Assembly (NCBI GenBank): GCA_030272155.1
Contig: CP126197.1
Span: 930,001 to 994,000, forward strand
DNA: 64,000 nucleotides
Direction of reading: 5' to 3'
Source of the DNA: Tetradesmus obliquus
Taxonomy: Eukaryota; Chlorophyta; Chlorophyceae; Sphaeropleales; Scenedesmaceae
Of this stretch, positions 23,333 to 33,873 are shown piece by piece; the stretch's first letter is position 1; the number at the start of each line of letters is the position of its first letter. A program made the translations under genes and the position numbers. The notes beneath the pieces were generated by a model. That model saw only the letters and a list, made by a program, of their open reading frames with translations. It did no database searches and was not told where the DNA came from.

Positions 23333-25935
23333 TGTACAGGCATGCTGCTGTTGGATGACCAGCCAGGTGAGCAGCAGTAGCAGAAAGGGATGAAACGGCA
23401 GTTGCAGCGGCTGTGGCAGCAGCACAGCAGTAGCAGCAGCAGTGTGTACAGTTGTGCAGGTGCCTTGCTGTCCTCAGACTGCCTTGTTGCAGTGTGGAAG
23501 CAACCATCAGCTTTATGAGCAACCAGTGTGAGTGCGAGGGAGAGCAGCAGATATGATGCAAGAACAGCAAGTAGCTGCAGCAGGGTGCTGTTGTTGCTGG
23601 ATTTTGGATTGTGCAATGCAGGCAACGTGCATCGCCTGGCTCAGTATGTGGCTAAGAGGGTCCTTGTAAGTCCTTGCAGCCCTGCCATGCCAAGGGCAAC
23701 ATACCAAAAGCTGCAAGTTCAAATATGCTGCCATGTCATTTTTTCTCCTGCACACCACCAACTAACCCCCACCTGATTCACATTCGCTTGTGCACTGCCA
23801 ACTCAGGATGCATCAACATGGGTGGCGCCTTCCCAAACAGCAGCAGCAGCAACAGCAGCAGCAGCCCTGTGCCGCAGCCACAGCCTCGTAACGCCTCACT
23901 TCCGCCAGCCATCAGCATAGACAGAAAAGACGGCTTGTCGCTTGTATCTCTCCTGCAAGCAGCAGCAGCAGCAGGAGCAGCAGACCAGGTGCTGCTGCAG
24001 CTGCAGCTGCTGGAGGTACCTGCACTAGATGCAAGTGCATTGCTGCTATGGATAATGGCAGTTGGGACGGTTGTTGCTGGTTCATTATGGTCTGGTGCTG
24101 ACTATGCGTTAGAATTGAAGGGTTCAGCAGCTGGGTTTGAAACCGGCCGCGGCAGCGGTTCAGGGCAGGGCAGCGGTTCTGGCCAAGGCAGTGGCGGCGG
24201 GGGTTTGGAAATCCTTGAAGTTACTGCTGCTGGTGCTGTTGGATTTGTGCTGTTCTCCAGTGGTGTGCTGGTGCTGCTGTACTTCTTTTTGAACAAGGCG
24301 TTCTTCTATGTTATCTTGGTGGGGTTCAGCATTGCTGGAGCTCAGGCGCTGGGTATCATGCTGCTGCCTGCAGCGCGTGCTGCTCTGCCGGGCCTAGCTT
24401 GCAGGAAAGTCAACCTTCCGTTTGACTGGGGCCATGTCAGTGGCACAGAGGTGGCAGTCACACCTGTGGCTGTAGCAGTGGCCGTGGTGTGGGCTGTAGC
24501 GCGCAATGCATCCTGGAGTTGGGTCCTGCAGGACTTACTAGGTGTAGCAGTGATGCTGCTGGTGCTGCGCACGCTTCGGCTGCCAGATATGCGCGTGGCT
24601 TGCGTCCTGCTGCCGCTGTGCTTCTGTTATGACGTGTTTTGGGTGTTCCTGCAGCCTATGCTGACTGGAGGTGGCACTAGTGTGATGGTAGAGGTGGCGG
24701 GGGGAGGCGACAGCCACGAGTTTTTACCAATGCTGCTGAGGGTGCCGAGGATTTCGGGGCCGCCGATTTTGAAGGGAGCGTACAGCCTGCTGGGCTTTGG
24801 TGACGTCATCCTTCCTGGCATGCTGGTGGCGCTGACACGACGGTGAGCTGAGCTGGCACATTGGGAGCATGAGAGGGGCAGGGCGCGATGCATGTCCATG
24901 TATACATGATGCAAGCTGCGGTTCGGTGTTCGGTGGAGCTGCACCAAGCCTGCACACACGGCGAAACTAGCGCTACTAGTAGGGTTGTGGGCAGCAGGCA
25001 GTATGCGGGTTTATTTTCACCAGCACAGCTATGCACACATGCATCAACTGTATGCCTACTGACTGCTGCTGCTGCTGCCTCCTGCAAATGTACACACCTG
25101 CTGCTGCTGCAGGCTGGACATTGCTGGCAGGACCACCTGGCATGGCGGCTACTATGTTGCCTCTGTCATGGGCTACGTCGCCTCATGTGCCTAACTGCTG
25201 CTGCTGCTGCTGCTGCGTGCATTGCTGCTGCAGGCTGGACATCGCCGGCAGGACCACCTGGCATTGCGGCTACTACGTCGCCTGCGTCATGGGGTATGTC
25301 GCCTCATGTGCCTAAACTGCTGCTGCTGCTGCTGCTGCTGCTTGCGTTGCTGCTGCAGGCTCGACATCGCCGGCAAGACGACCTGGCATGGCGGCTACTA
25401 CGTCGCCTCTGTCATGGGATATGGAGCAGGCCTGCTGCTGACATACGTGGCGCTTATGTTCAGCTGGTTTGGAGATGAGGGGCAGCCTGCGCTGCTGTAC
25501 CTGGTGCCCTGCACACTCGGCATAGTGCTGCTGCTGGCTGCAGTGCGCGGCGAGCTTCGGGCGCTGCTGGCAGCCAGTGAGGATGGATCTGCTGGCCGCG
25601 GTTATGGCGGTTATGGTGGCGGTTATGGGTATGAGGCGGTTGGGGGTGCCAGGGCTGGGGCAGAGCTGCTGACAGATGAACAGCATGATGGGAGTGATGG
25701 GTATGCTGCAGGTGGCGTGGAGGATGCCTCGGTTGCGATTGATGGGCAAGGCGACGGCGTGCAGCAGGCAGCTGGCGGTATGGGTAAGCCGGCAGGGCTG
25801 TCAGCAGCAGCAGCAGCAGCAGTGAGTACTGCTGGTGCGGTTGGAGGCAGGAGTGGCAGGGCAGGAGCTGGCAGGCAGCAGCGGGCCAGGGGCAGGGGCC
25901 AGGGCCGGCTAGGCAGGCCAGACGCCTTTGTCTAA
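22209..25935 (+). CDS. Signal peptide peptidase-like intramembrane aspartyl protease with PA domain
   Basis: Exons 22209-22319, 22510-22675, 23155-23259, 23807-24842 and 25359-25935; 1,995 nt, 664 aa, all junctions in phase. A signal peptide (AAWLALVCLAAQAAQA) is followed by a PA domain (YVVERGSCSFVDKY, LPPAISIDRKDG) and about nine membrane segments. Catalytic motifs are complete: CYDVFWVF (Asp about 403), GFGDVILPG (GxGD, Asp about 460) and QPALLYLVP (PALxYL motif, about 515). The C-terminus is a soluble Gly/Arg-rich tail. Members cut type II membrane peptides inside the bilayer of ER, Golgi or endosomal membranes. The layout matches plant SPPL2-5 and animal SPPL2. An optional small exon at 23622-23665 was rejected because it breaks phase. 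Two extra copies of the last exon start lie in the final intron. Confidence 0.95.
23295..23367 (+). repeat. CAG array plus partial copy of SPPL exon 3 end
   Basis: A pure (CAG)12 run at 23295-23330 is followed by a repeat of the exon 3 end (GMLLLDDQPG with a GTGAGC donor, donor base 23368) just downstream of the functional donor at 23260. Confidence 0.85.
25113..25194 (+). repeat. Extra copy 1 of the SPPL last-exon start (possible alternative 3' exon)
   Basis: Preceded by a CTG-rich tract and a CAG acceptor. In the correct phase it reads RLDIAGRTTWHGGYYVASVM and stops at TAA 25192-25194. Confidence 0.8.
25234..25315 (+). repeat. Extra copy 2 of the SPPL last-exon start (possible alternative 3' exon)
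   Basis: Same acceptor context and phase as the functional exon at 25359. It stops at TAA 25313-25315. The three copies start at 25113, 25234 and 25359 (121- and 125-bp spacing). Confidence 0.8.
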
Positions 25936-26294
25936 GGGGGCATGTGAACTACATTGTACAGTAGCGTGTATATCTGCTGAGGATTGCATAGTTTGCTTGA
26001 GGTTTTAGCTGCTAGGCCTTTGTCACACCTGTTGTCACTAGCTGTGGTCATCCAGGTGCAAAGTTCAGCTAAAACCTCAAGCAAACTACAGCAATGCTGT
26101 ACTGGGCGAGTCTGGTGATGGTCTGCTGACGTTGTTCTATGTCGCATACTTGATGAATTGACTCGCTTGCTTGTATTGTTGCGGTGTGGTTGTGCCATTG
26201 GACCGAAACTCTCGGAGCTCTGTTGCACGTGTCAACCCCATTCTGGCTTCACGGCCCCTGATCTCGCTCCCAACCGTCACTTTGTAACGTTTTA
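25936..26294. other. Intergenic: SPPL 3' region and ferredoxin 5' region
   Basis: Contains the perfect inverted repeat 25989-26088 and no exon that I can support. Both flanking genes run on the plus strand. Confidence 0.6.
25989..26088. repeat. 22-bp perfect inverted repeat with 56-base loop
   Basis: The arm at 25989-26010 ends GAGGTTTTAGCT. The arm at 26067-26088 begins AGCTAAAACCTC and is its exact reverse complement. It lies just after the SPPL stop codon, probably in the 3' UTR. Confidence 0.9.
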
Positions 26295-27205
26295 ATGGAC
26301 GTTTTCTGTCCACGTGTCAGACTATCGAGCTGCAACGCACCGTCTCGGGTCTTGCTGCATCGCAGCAGCAGCAGCAGCAGACGAGCACTGACATGCCGAG
26401 CAGACAAGGTGCACACCGTCACTCTAGTGCTACCGGGAGGCAGAGAGGCAGTCTTCCGAGCTGGCTCAAGCAAGAGCATCTATGACATTGCAAGCTATGC
26501 TGTAAGTGTCCTTCACAGCTGCTGAGAACTCAGCTGTGTTCAGCATTGGGCAGCAGTCGCCCAATGAGGCTGTCATTGGCTCCAAATCAGGCGGTGCTCC
26601 CGCCATGTGACACAACAGCATGAACTGCATGGTGCGCTGTTTGTTGCCAGCCATCAGACCACCGGAGGAAACTGTGCATGCTTATCCAGCCTTGCGCAAT
26701 GTAGCACCGCCCACACCGTCGCACACATAATCCATGGTCGCCTCATGCTGCCTTGGGCGGCTGCTGCTGCTGCTGCTCTCTTGCAGGGCGTGCACCTGCC
26801 TGCCTCCTGCCGCATGGGCACCTGCACCAGCTGCGTGTGCAAGCTGCTGGTGAGCCACCTGGCGGCAGGCAGCACACAACAGCACAGGCTAAACGTTGCA
26901 CGCGCAAGGCAGATCGAGATGTAGCTGCACGTCATGCACAACATCAGCTAGGTTTAAGCAGCCAGAATCAGCCAGAAGACATGTAGCGGAGCCTACCCGG
27001 CTTTCCATGCCACCAGATCCTCCACCGCTGCCACCGCCGCCGTCACTGCTGCTGCTGCTGCTGCTGTTGCTGCTGCCGCCGCCGCTGCTTCCCCTTTGCG
27101 CCGCCCCCACCTGCCGCTGCCGCCTCCACTTGGCCACCAGGCGGGCCACGTGAAGCAGCCGCAGCAGGACTACTTGTTTACCGCCACTGATGCCGCCGCC
27201 GTCCA

Positions 27206-27243
<38 letters not shown>

Positions 27244-27419
27244 CTGGTCAGGCGGGCCACGTGAAGCAGCCGCAGCAGAGCTGCCTGCCGCCGCCGCTGC
27301 TGAAGCAAGGGTACGTGGCCATCTGCTGCGCGACACCAACATCCGATGTGACGCTGCTGACGCACCAAGGTGCAGCGGTGCGCAAGTGGAAGGCCGAGCA
27401 GCCGGCCAAGGGCAAGTAG
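26295..27419 (+). CDS. Chloroplast 2Fe-2S ferredoxin with C-terminal extension (FdC2-like)
   Basis: Exons 26295-26501, 26787-26849 and 27252-27419 (438 nt, 145 aa, all phase 0). The first ~40 residues are Ser/Arg-rich with few acidic residues, like a plastid transit peptide. A beta-grasp ferredoxin domain follows. Cluster ligands are C77, C82, C85 (CRMGTCTSC) and C115 (GYVAICC), with the family spacing C-x4-C-x2-C-x29-C. The VKQPQ and PTSDV segments resemble Arabidopsis FdC2 more than photosynthetic PetF, and the tail (RKWKAEQPAKGK) extends past the usual end. Role: plastid electron carrier, partner unknown. The PetF-like function is less likely. Exon 3 has a second in-frame acceptor upstream at 27141. 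Confidence 0.9.
27141..27190 (+). repeat. Upstream tandem copy of ferredoxin exon 3 start
   Basis: Repeats the acceptor and AGHVKQPQQ of the exon at 27252 and stays open and in frame through to it. Use of this acceptor would insert 37 residues, mostly alanine. Confidence 0.85.
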
Positions 27420-28912
27420 CAAGACACCATCCGACGCATGGGCCTATTTGCCCTGCGTCAACCAGCTCATGTATATAGTCCACATCTCTTTGCCATGACA
27501 GTCCTGCTCAGTTGAAGGCATCACATGTGAGTTTGTCAATGGCATGCCCTGCACTACTAGCCTACTGAGTCTTCATAAGAAAAGGCATGTCATGTCGTCA
27601 GCAGTATCAGCAACATGTTGCATCAGCCTCGACGCTCAATCATTGGTTCAGTCTGCTGGCTTGCTCTGCTTAGCAGAGCCTGGGTTGTCTGCTGTTCTCG
27701 CTTCCAGTGTGTGCCGAATGCTTGTGCCTTTTGATGCTGGCATGCCAGCAGCATGCGTGTATGCAAAATGACAGTTGTAGGCATGCTAAACGCACAACTG
27801 CGCATGCGCCATGCACTGCATCATGATGCAGGCTGACTGCGTATGCGTGCTGGCATTGACAGTTGGAAGCAGATATACGCGGAATGTTCACCCCTGTTGG
27901 CTCAACAGTACCGTATGCCATACGCTATCAGTGATTGGGCCACCCTGTAGCCACTTCCTGTGACAGGGGCCCCGCTGGCAGCCACGGCCAGAGTCATCAT
28001 TCAGGACTGAGCCCGAGGCTGCAGCAGCACGTGCTCTGGGAGGGTGGTTGCTGAGCATGAGATTGAATGTCACATGTAAGCAGCCTGCTGTTGTCTTCAA
28101 ATTAGATTGCCGCCTACTTATATTGCGGCATCGGCTAAAGCAGGTGCTCAGCTGTTGCTGGCAATGACCAAATCGTCAATGTACATCAACACTTAGCTCC
28201 CACCAAGCAAGCCAGGCCTTGCAGGCTGGCGGCGCAGTTGCCCTGCAAGCTATTTATGTGAAGTCCATCCCCGGATGTAGCTATCAGCATGGGCGGTCTG
28301 CGGGCTTTGCTGCCGAGGCTGGGCATCTTCATCCGTAGCTGCTGCCAGGTGGCAGGCTGCAGTGACTTCACTGGTTACACCATGCCCGCAGCAGCAAAAA
28401 CACCAGCAATATAGTCGGTAGTTGTTTACAGGACATGCAAGGGTTTCGAAAGTCGCTCTTGCACCTGCCCTGGGCAGGCGTAATCAACTCTGGACGGGGC
28501 TCAAAGCGAACTGGCAAGTCAGTCACGAAAGTGCGGTGACAGCAGGTGCAAGCTGCTGAAAACTAGCAGCTTAAAGTGTTAAACAAGGCTTGGACGCCTC
28601 AGCGCGGCTCGCTGCGTGCGGTTTGCCTGAGCCCTGGCTAAATGACAGCGGACTGCTGCCCGCTCTTCTGGCACCGGCGCATCCGGACTTTTCAATTAAG
28701 AGCGTCTGTCGGAAACTGGAGGTATTAGACGCATTCAAACCCCAAGAAAGCTTTGCTAGCGACTTCAAGAAGAGCTCTGGAAACAATCGGCTGGCAGCCA
28801 TCACGCTGAGGCAGCCCGCTTTTTTCGTTACATAAGGTTCCTTCTTACTGGCCTGCATGCCATTGGCAGGCCACATTGAGTGTCCGTCTTGGAGTCACTG
28901 AGGGCAGTGAAA
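27420..28912. other. Intergenic, no supported gene
   Basis: Between the ferredoxin stop and the protease 2 start. Open frames (27544-27771 +, 28590-28835 +, 28571-28876 -) show no recognisable domain or splice context. No TATA box stands out near 28913. Confidence 0.55.
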
Positions 28913-31693
28913 ATGGCCAGCCCTGAGACGATGGGCACCGGTGTTTGGCTGATCTTCCTGCTGCTATCAGGTAAGCATAGTTCATGCGGTCAAGTGCGAT
29001 GAACATGCCTTTGCTGTGCGAGCGCTGAGGGCATCCTGCAGGGATGGGAGCCGAGTGCTCACTTGCATCCAGCTTTCGCTTTGCCAGCATCACCCGCCAG
29101 CCCTCTGGCTATCGATCAGCTTAGTCCTGTGTCCTGTTTTCGTCACGCAGGCCCTCTCCTCAGCAGCGTGAGCGCAAGTGCCGGTGCCAGCAAGCAGGGG
29201 GCCTTCACCTGCAACGAGGATGTAGGCTGCCCGCAGGAGACTCAACCAGTTTGCGGGCAGGATGGCGAGTGGTATCAGAACAGATGCATAGCGGGCTGCT
29301 CCAACATCGCGGTGGACGACTCCGGCAAGGCTTGCTCAGGTGGGTGGGCCCAATCCCTCGAGCAGTGGCAGTCATGATACGAAAACGATATGCCAGCTGT
29401 TCTCGGTCTTCCAGCACGGAGCAGCGCTTCGGGCGGCAGCAGCAGTAGCAGCTAGACCAACACAGCTGGGGCAGCAGCACCAGGCTGGTGCCAGCAAGCA
29501 GCATGCAGCAGCCCTGCCTGCAGCTGCTGCAGCTGACACCTATGAACGCAGCTGTCAGTTCTTTCATGTATCACCTGGCTGTCGGTGGCAGCCGGCGCTC
29601 AATGCTGCAGGCAGCCTAGCAGCAGCAGCAGCAGCAGCTTCGGCGCTGGTCCCATCAAAAACAACACCCACCCACCCACCCACCCACTCCTCTCCACGTG
29701 TGCGTCACATGTCCTTTGCGCCCACCCTTACCTTGCACCTCCTCACCCCCTCCTTGTGCTGTCTCATCTTTCTCATCCTCTCTAACTCCCCTGCAGGCTC
29801 GCCCATGCCTTTTGAGGATCGGAAGCCAGGGCCCCAAGGAGCCTACTCAACCAACGCTTGGATCCCTTTCACACTGCACATCCTAGCTTCTGCTGCCTGA
29901 CAGTTTGCATGACATGATCATTCACTCCTTACCCTGCAGGCTCGCCAATGCCTTTTGAGGACCAGAAGCCAGGCCCCCAAGGAGCCGAATCCAACGGCCT
30001 CGAGGGTGTCCGCACCGTCGCAAAAGACATCCTAAACGCCTTTAGAGACGAAGGGCTGCGCTATGTGGGCCGCATCAAACTGGCCAAGGAGCTGGCACCA
30101 AGGCCTCAGGGCAGCGTGCCAGTGAGCCAGCCTGAGCCTGAGCTTGGGCCTGATGGCAACTGGCAGGTTGAGGCGCTGAGATGCACATCCAATGGCGACG
30201 TCTACAAGGGCAGGTGTGTGCGTTTTGGGGGATGTTTCGTGTGTTTTTGTGTTAAGGGGCTGGGGTGCTTGTGGGCTTGTTGGCACTTGCAGGCTGCGCT
30301 GCGCTGCACGTATCTTCAAGGTGTGTGCGTGTACAAGGTGGCTTGCGCTGACTGTGTCGGGAGGGATGTTGATGGCGGCATGCAAATTGGTGGTGAAAGG
30401 TGCCTGCTCTTTACTGGTACAAAAACATCTTACTTGTCAGGGCCGTGACTCACAGCTCCATGCTGTCCATGCTGCTGCTTTTGCTGCTGCTGCAGGATGC
30501 GCATCCCCCGGGCAATGGCTGAAATGGAGGCAGCAGGCCCCAGCCCGCTTGCCCCATGGCTCAAGGGCAGCATGCAGCAGCAGCAGCAGCCGCTGTACTC
30601 GTCTGCAGGCAGCAGCAGCGGCAGCAAGATTGTGCAGGAGTCTGGCAGCTACACAGCAGCCGGCACACAGCAGCAGCAGCAGCAGCAGCAGCAGCCGCAG
30701 AAGGAGCAGCCAAAGGGGCTGTTTGGCCGCATCCGCGGAATGTTCACTCCTGCAGCCCCTCGTCGGTTTACTTTTAGCTTCTGGCCGTTCAAGAAGGCCA
30801 ATACAACCGCCGCAACCAGCAGCAGCAGCAGCAACAGCAGCGGCAGCACCGTGAAGCTGGAGAGCGGCACACTGTCTGAAAACCAGGGCAGCAGCAGCAG
30901 CAGCGTTGATGAGGACTACCAGGCTTTGCAGGAGTACCTTGCAGAGCTGCAGCAGCTGGAGGCTGCAAAGGCAGCAGCAGCAGCAGTTAGCGGCAACAGC
31001 ACCGGCAGCAGCAGCAGCAACAGCAGCAGCGGCAACCGCCGCCTGCTGGAGATCATCGGAGCAGACAACCGGTTCCTGTGCGAGCGGGGGTACCCGTATA
31101 CCGCCATCGGGCAGATCCAAGTGGTGGATAACACCGGACTGTACATCTGCACTGGGACACTGATCAGGCCTGATAAGGTGCTGACTGCTGCTCACTGCGT
31201 GTGGAACACCAAGCGCAACGCGTTTTACTACAACCTGAACTTTGCGCCTGGGCGCTACAGGGACAGCGGCTCTATGGTCAACCCATGGGGAGTTGTTCCC
31301 TGGAAGTCCGTTACAGTGTTTGACGCGTTCAAGAAGAACCCTGCGACTTGGGACGTTGCTGTTGTCACACTGAACAAGAAGCTCGGATCTTTGACAGGAT
31401 ACATGGGTATGGCAGCAGCCTGCAACAGCAATGTGAAGCTGACGGTTGCAGGATACCCGCAGGATCAGTCGCAGGGGACATGCATGGCTAACACTTGCAG
31501 CGTGCCATATGTGGATTGCAATGCACTGACAAACATCCATACTTGCGATACGATCATGGGTATGAGCGGCAGCCCGCTTTGGGACAGTAAGAACCGCATC
31601 CGCATGATCCATGTGGCTGGCATTCAGGATAAGCCAGAGAACAGGGCCACCACTGTAACGCAGTTCCTTGTGAACACCATCAGCAAGTGGTGA
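28913..31693 (+). CDS. Secreted Kazal-domain trypsin-like serine protease (complete paralogue)
   Basis: Exons 28913-28970, 29151-29339, 29940-30213 and 30496-31693 (1,719 nt, 572 aa, all in phase). The signal peptide core is GVWLIFLLLSG. A Kazal domain with all six cysteines (C-x5-C-x7-C-x10-C-x3-C-x11-C; PVCGQDGEWYQNRC) is followed by a spacer (YVGRIKLAKELAPRP), a long Gln/Ser-rich linker with a basic patch (FGRIRGMF) and the S1/V8-like protease. The mature start is probably after NRR in RRLLEIIGADNR. Triad: H407 (LTAAHCVW), D460 (TWDVAVVTL), S531 (MGMSGSPLW). Expected: secreted or vacuolar endopeptidase made as a proenzyme. The Kazal domain may inhibit or guide folding of the same chain; that is inference. 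Confidence 0.92.
29797..29845 (+). repeat. Decayed tandem copy of protease 2 exon 3 start
   Basis: Copies the acceptor and the first residues (SPMPFEDRKPGPQGA) of the exon at 29940, about 143 bp upstream. The copy soon diverges and reaches a stop. Confidence 0.88.
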
Positions 31694-33873
31694 GTGTAGG
31701 TGCAGCAGCAATGCACTTGCACTGGCAGCTTGCTGGCACTGCACATGTGCGGCGGTGCAAGTGGCGGTCATGCCGCTGCTGCGCTGCAGTGTGGTGCATA
31801 TGGCGGCTGCAGGATTGGCAGCAGTGTGTGCTGTGTGCTGTTTTGTACAGGATGCAGTATGGATGGATGTGTGGAGGGTTGCATAGCTGCATGTGTATGG
31901 CCGCGCGCGTCTTGCTGCTCTTGCTGCTGCTGCTGCAGCCGCTGCTGCCAAGCACGCTTGTGTGTACGGTAGCGTGCCACAGCAGTATGTGGCATAGCTG
32001 GCACGTTGTGTGTGTGCGTGTTGTGAACAGCATACCAGCTTGAGCTTTTGTAGGGTGGTGCGGGGCTGAGAGCAATGCCCCTGCTGCATACAACACGTAT
32101 ACTTAGGCACCCATCAGCAGCCTTCATGCATCTGGGACCTCACTCCAAGCAGTCTGAGTGTGAATGCAGCCAGGGGTCATCATGACTTGGCAGTTGAGAC
32201 CTCGGGGCAGTGCCACAGGCTCTTGGGTAATGTATAGCCCATCTGCAGCTGTGATTTGCTTTGAAGTTGCTGGTTGCTGTGCTGCGTTGAGTCCTGCTGT
32301 GATCACATATGTTGCCTGCTTGGTGCGGGCGGGCTCTGGCTGTCAATGTCTGCTTGTGGCTCGTTACTGGTTTTCTGCTGCTGTGTCAGTTGCGGCTGGA
32401 AAGGTACATTCCACAGGTGTCAGCCAATGTTTGGTGCTGGCAAAGTAACAACGGCCTGTGCTGAGTCAGGCGGGACTTTACAAGCCAGCGCCTGCCCTGG
32501 TGCACCCATATGTCTGTTTGTGCTGCTGTGGACCCTCAGTAAGCGTGCTAACAACGTTGCTGTCTGTTTGTGAAAAGGCGCGCTGCGCTCATTCCTGTAC
32601 ATTGCTTTAGTTGCTGTGGGACTGCCTACGTCGCTGCAATATGCGACCTCCAAGGTCTAGGGTTACTGGTTGACTGGTTTACGGCTGTGTATGCTGCAAG
32701 GAGTGCTGCTCTGCACTGCAACTGCAAGTGTGCACCTCTGCTGCCTCAATTTTGAGCTGTGTTAACCCTACGCTTCATGATGAGTGCAGCAGCAGTGGCT
32801 GGGTGCAGTTGCAGGCAAAAGGTTGGGTTGGGGAGTAGGCTTGCTGTGGTGCAACAAGCTGGTAGATGTAGCGGGGTCTGCAGGGATGGCTGTGATGGGA
32901 ACAGTGCCTTGTTTGAACGTCATGTGACGCTGTGGAGGTGTGGGTGCTGTGGTACCAACCTGCTTCCAACATGGCGGAATGTCGGACATGTACATGCTGG
33001 GTGGTAAGAGGTATGCGGCTGTGCTGTGATGCAGCTGGGAGCTTGGCGTTGCCTGTGTCAACGCTCTTGCATTCTCGTTCAAATTGGTTTTGGGTGCCTT
33101 GCTTGCATGCGCTCTGAGCTGTAATTGCAGCTTTTCCTTTGCAACACACCGTCATAATCTGGGATGACTTTTGCTGAACGTAATAGCCGCCTCCTCGGGC
33201 AGCGCACCGAACCCAACCGTGAGGAAAGCAAAGAGGTACCAGTGTTACACAGAGGCGCCAGCTATGGCATATGCAATTGCTGTGCGCATGCAGCGCCATG
33301 AACCTGCTGGCTTTATGCATGATCGACATAGCCACACCTGCATACGTTCAAGAACCATGTCACACCAACAAACACGGCTGAAACAAGTTGTGCATCATGC
33401 TGCATAGCAGCGTGATGCGCCGCTGCTGCCAACACTCCACATTTGACAGCAGAATACAAACAGTACGAGTTGCTGCAAAATGCATTCAGCCGTGTTTGTC
33501 CCTGAAGCCCGCTGCCATGGAGCCTTGCACAGAGCCCACTTTGTGGCGTATCACATGCACATCCCTTCTCCTGCAGCTCACACTTGAACCAGATGCCTGA
33601 GTTCAACTCCATCTGTATGACCAGGAGATGCGTACGCAACGCATCTTCTGCCCTGCAACGCCCCCTTCGGCACGTAGCATCACAGCTGCAACAGCCGTAC
33701 ACCGCTCTTCTCGCGCATGCTTTTGTGCAGCTGCGCTGAAGCAGAGGTGCGCTGGTTTCTGCTGAACCAACACGGTCACCGCGCCGTTGCTGCTGCTGCA
33801 GTCATCTCTGCTGCTGCACCCGCCTGCTTGAGCGCCATTGACCAGCTAGCTGCTGCTCTTGCTGCACGCCAGC
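31694..33873. other. Intergenic, no supported gene
   Basis: Convergent gap between protease 2 (+) and V-ATPase G (-). Long minus-strand frames (30437-32110, 32775-33335) are low-complexity shadows or lack domains. An open run near 33580-33660 (-) (HLLVIQMELNSGIWFK) looks protein-like, but I found no partner exon. Confidence 0.5.

Noticed and set aside
23622-23665. Small extra SPPL exon (reads GNVHRLAQYVAKRV)
   Set aside because: It has AG and GT borders, but including it leaves phase 0 where the next exon needs phase 1. Direct splicing 23259 to 23807 is in frame and gives a total divisible by three.
30437-32110. 557-codon minus-strand open frame opposite protease 2
   Set aside because: It is antisense to well-supported exons. 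CAG/CTG repeats have no stops in several frames, so long antisense frames arise by composition. It has no domain and no splice signals.
33180-33280. Minus-strand segment reading WYLFAFLTVGFGALPEEAA as a possible membrane-protein exon
   Set aside because: There is an in-frame TAA two codons before it with no AG acceptor between, so it cannot be joined to the open run near 33600.
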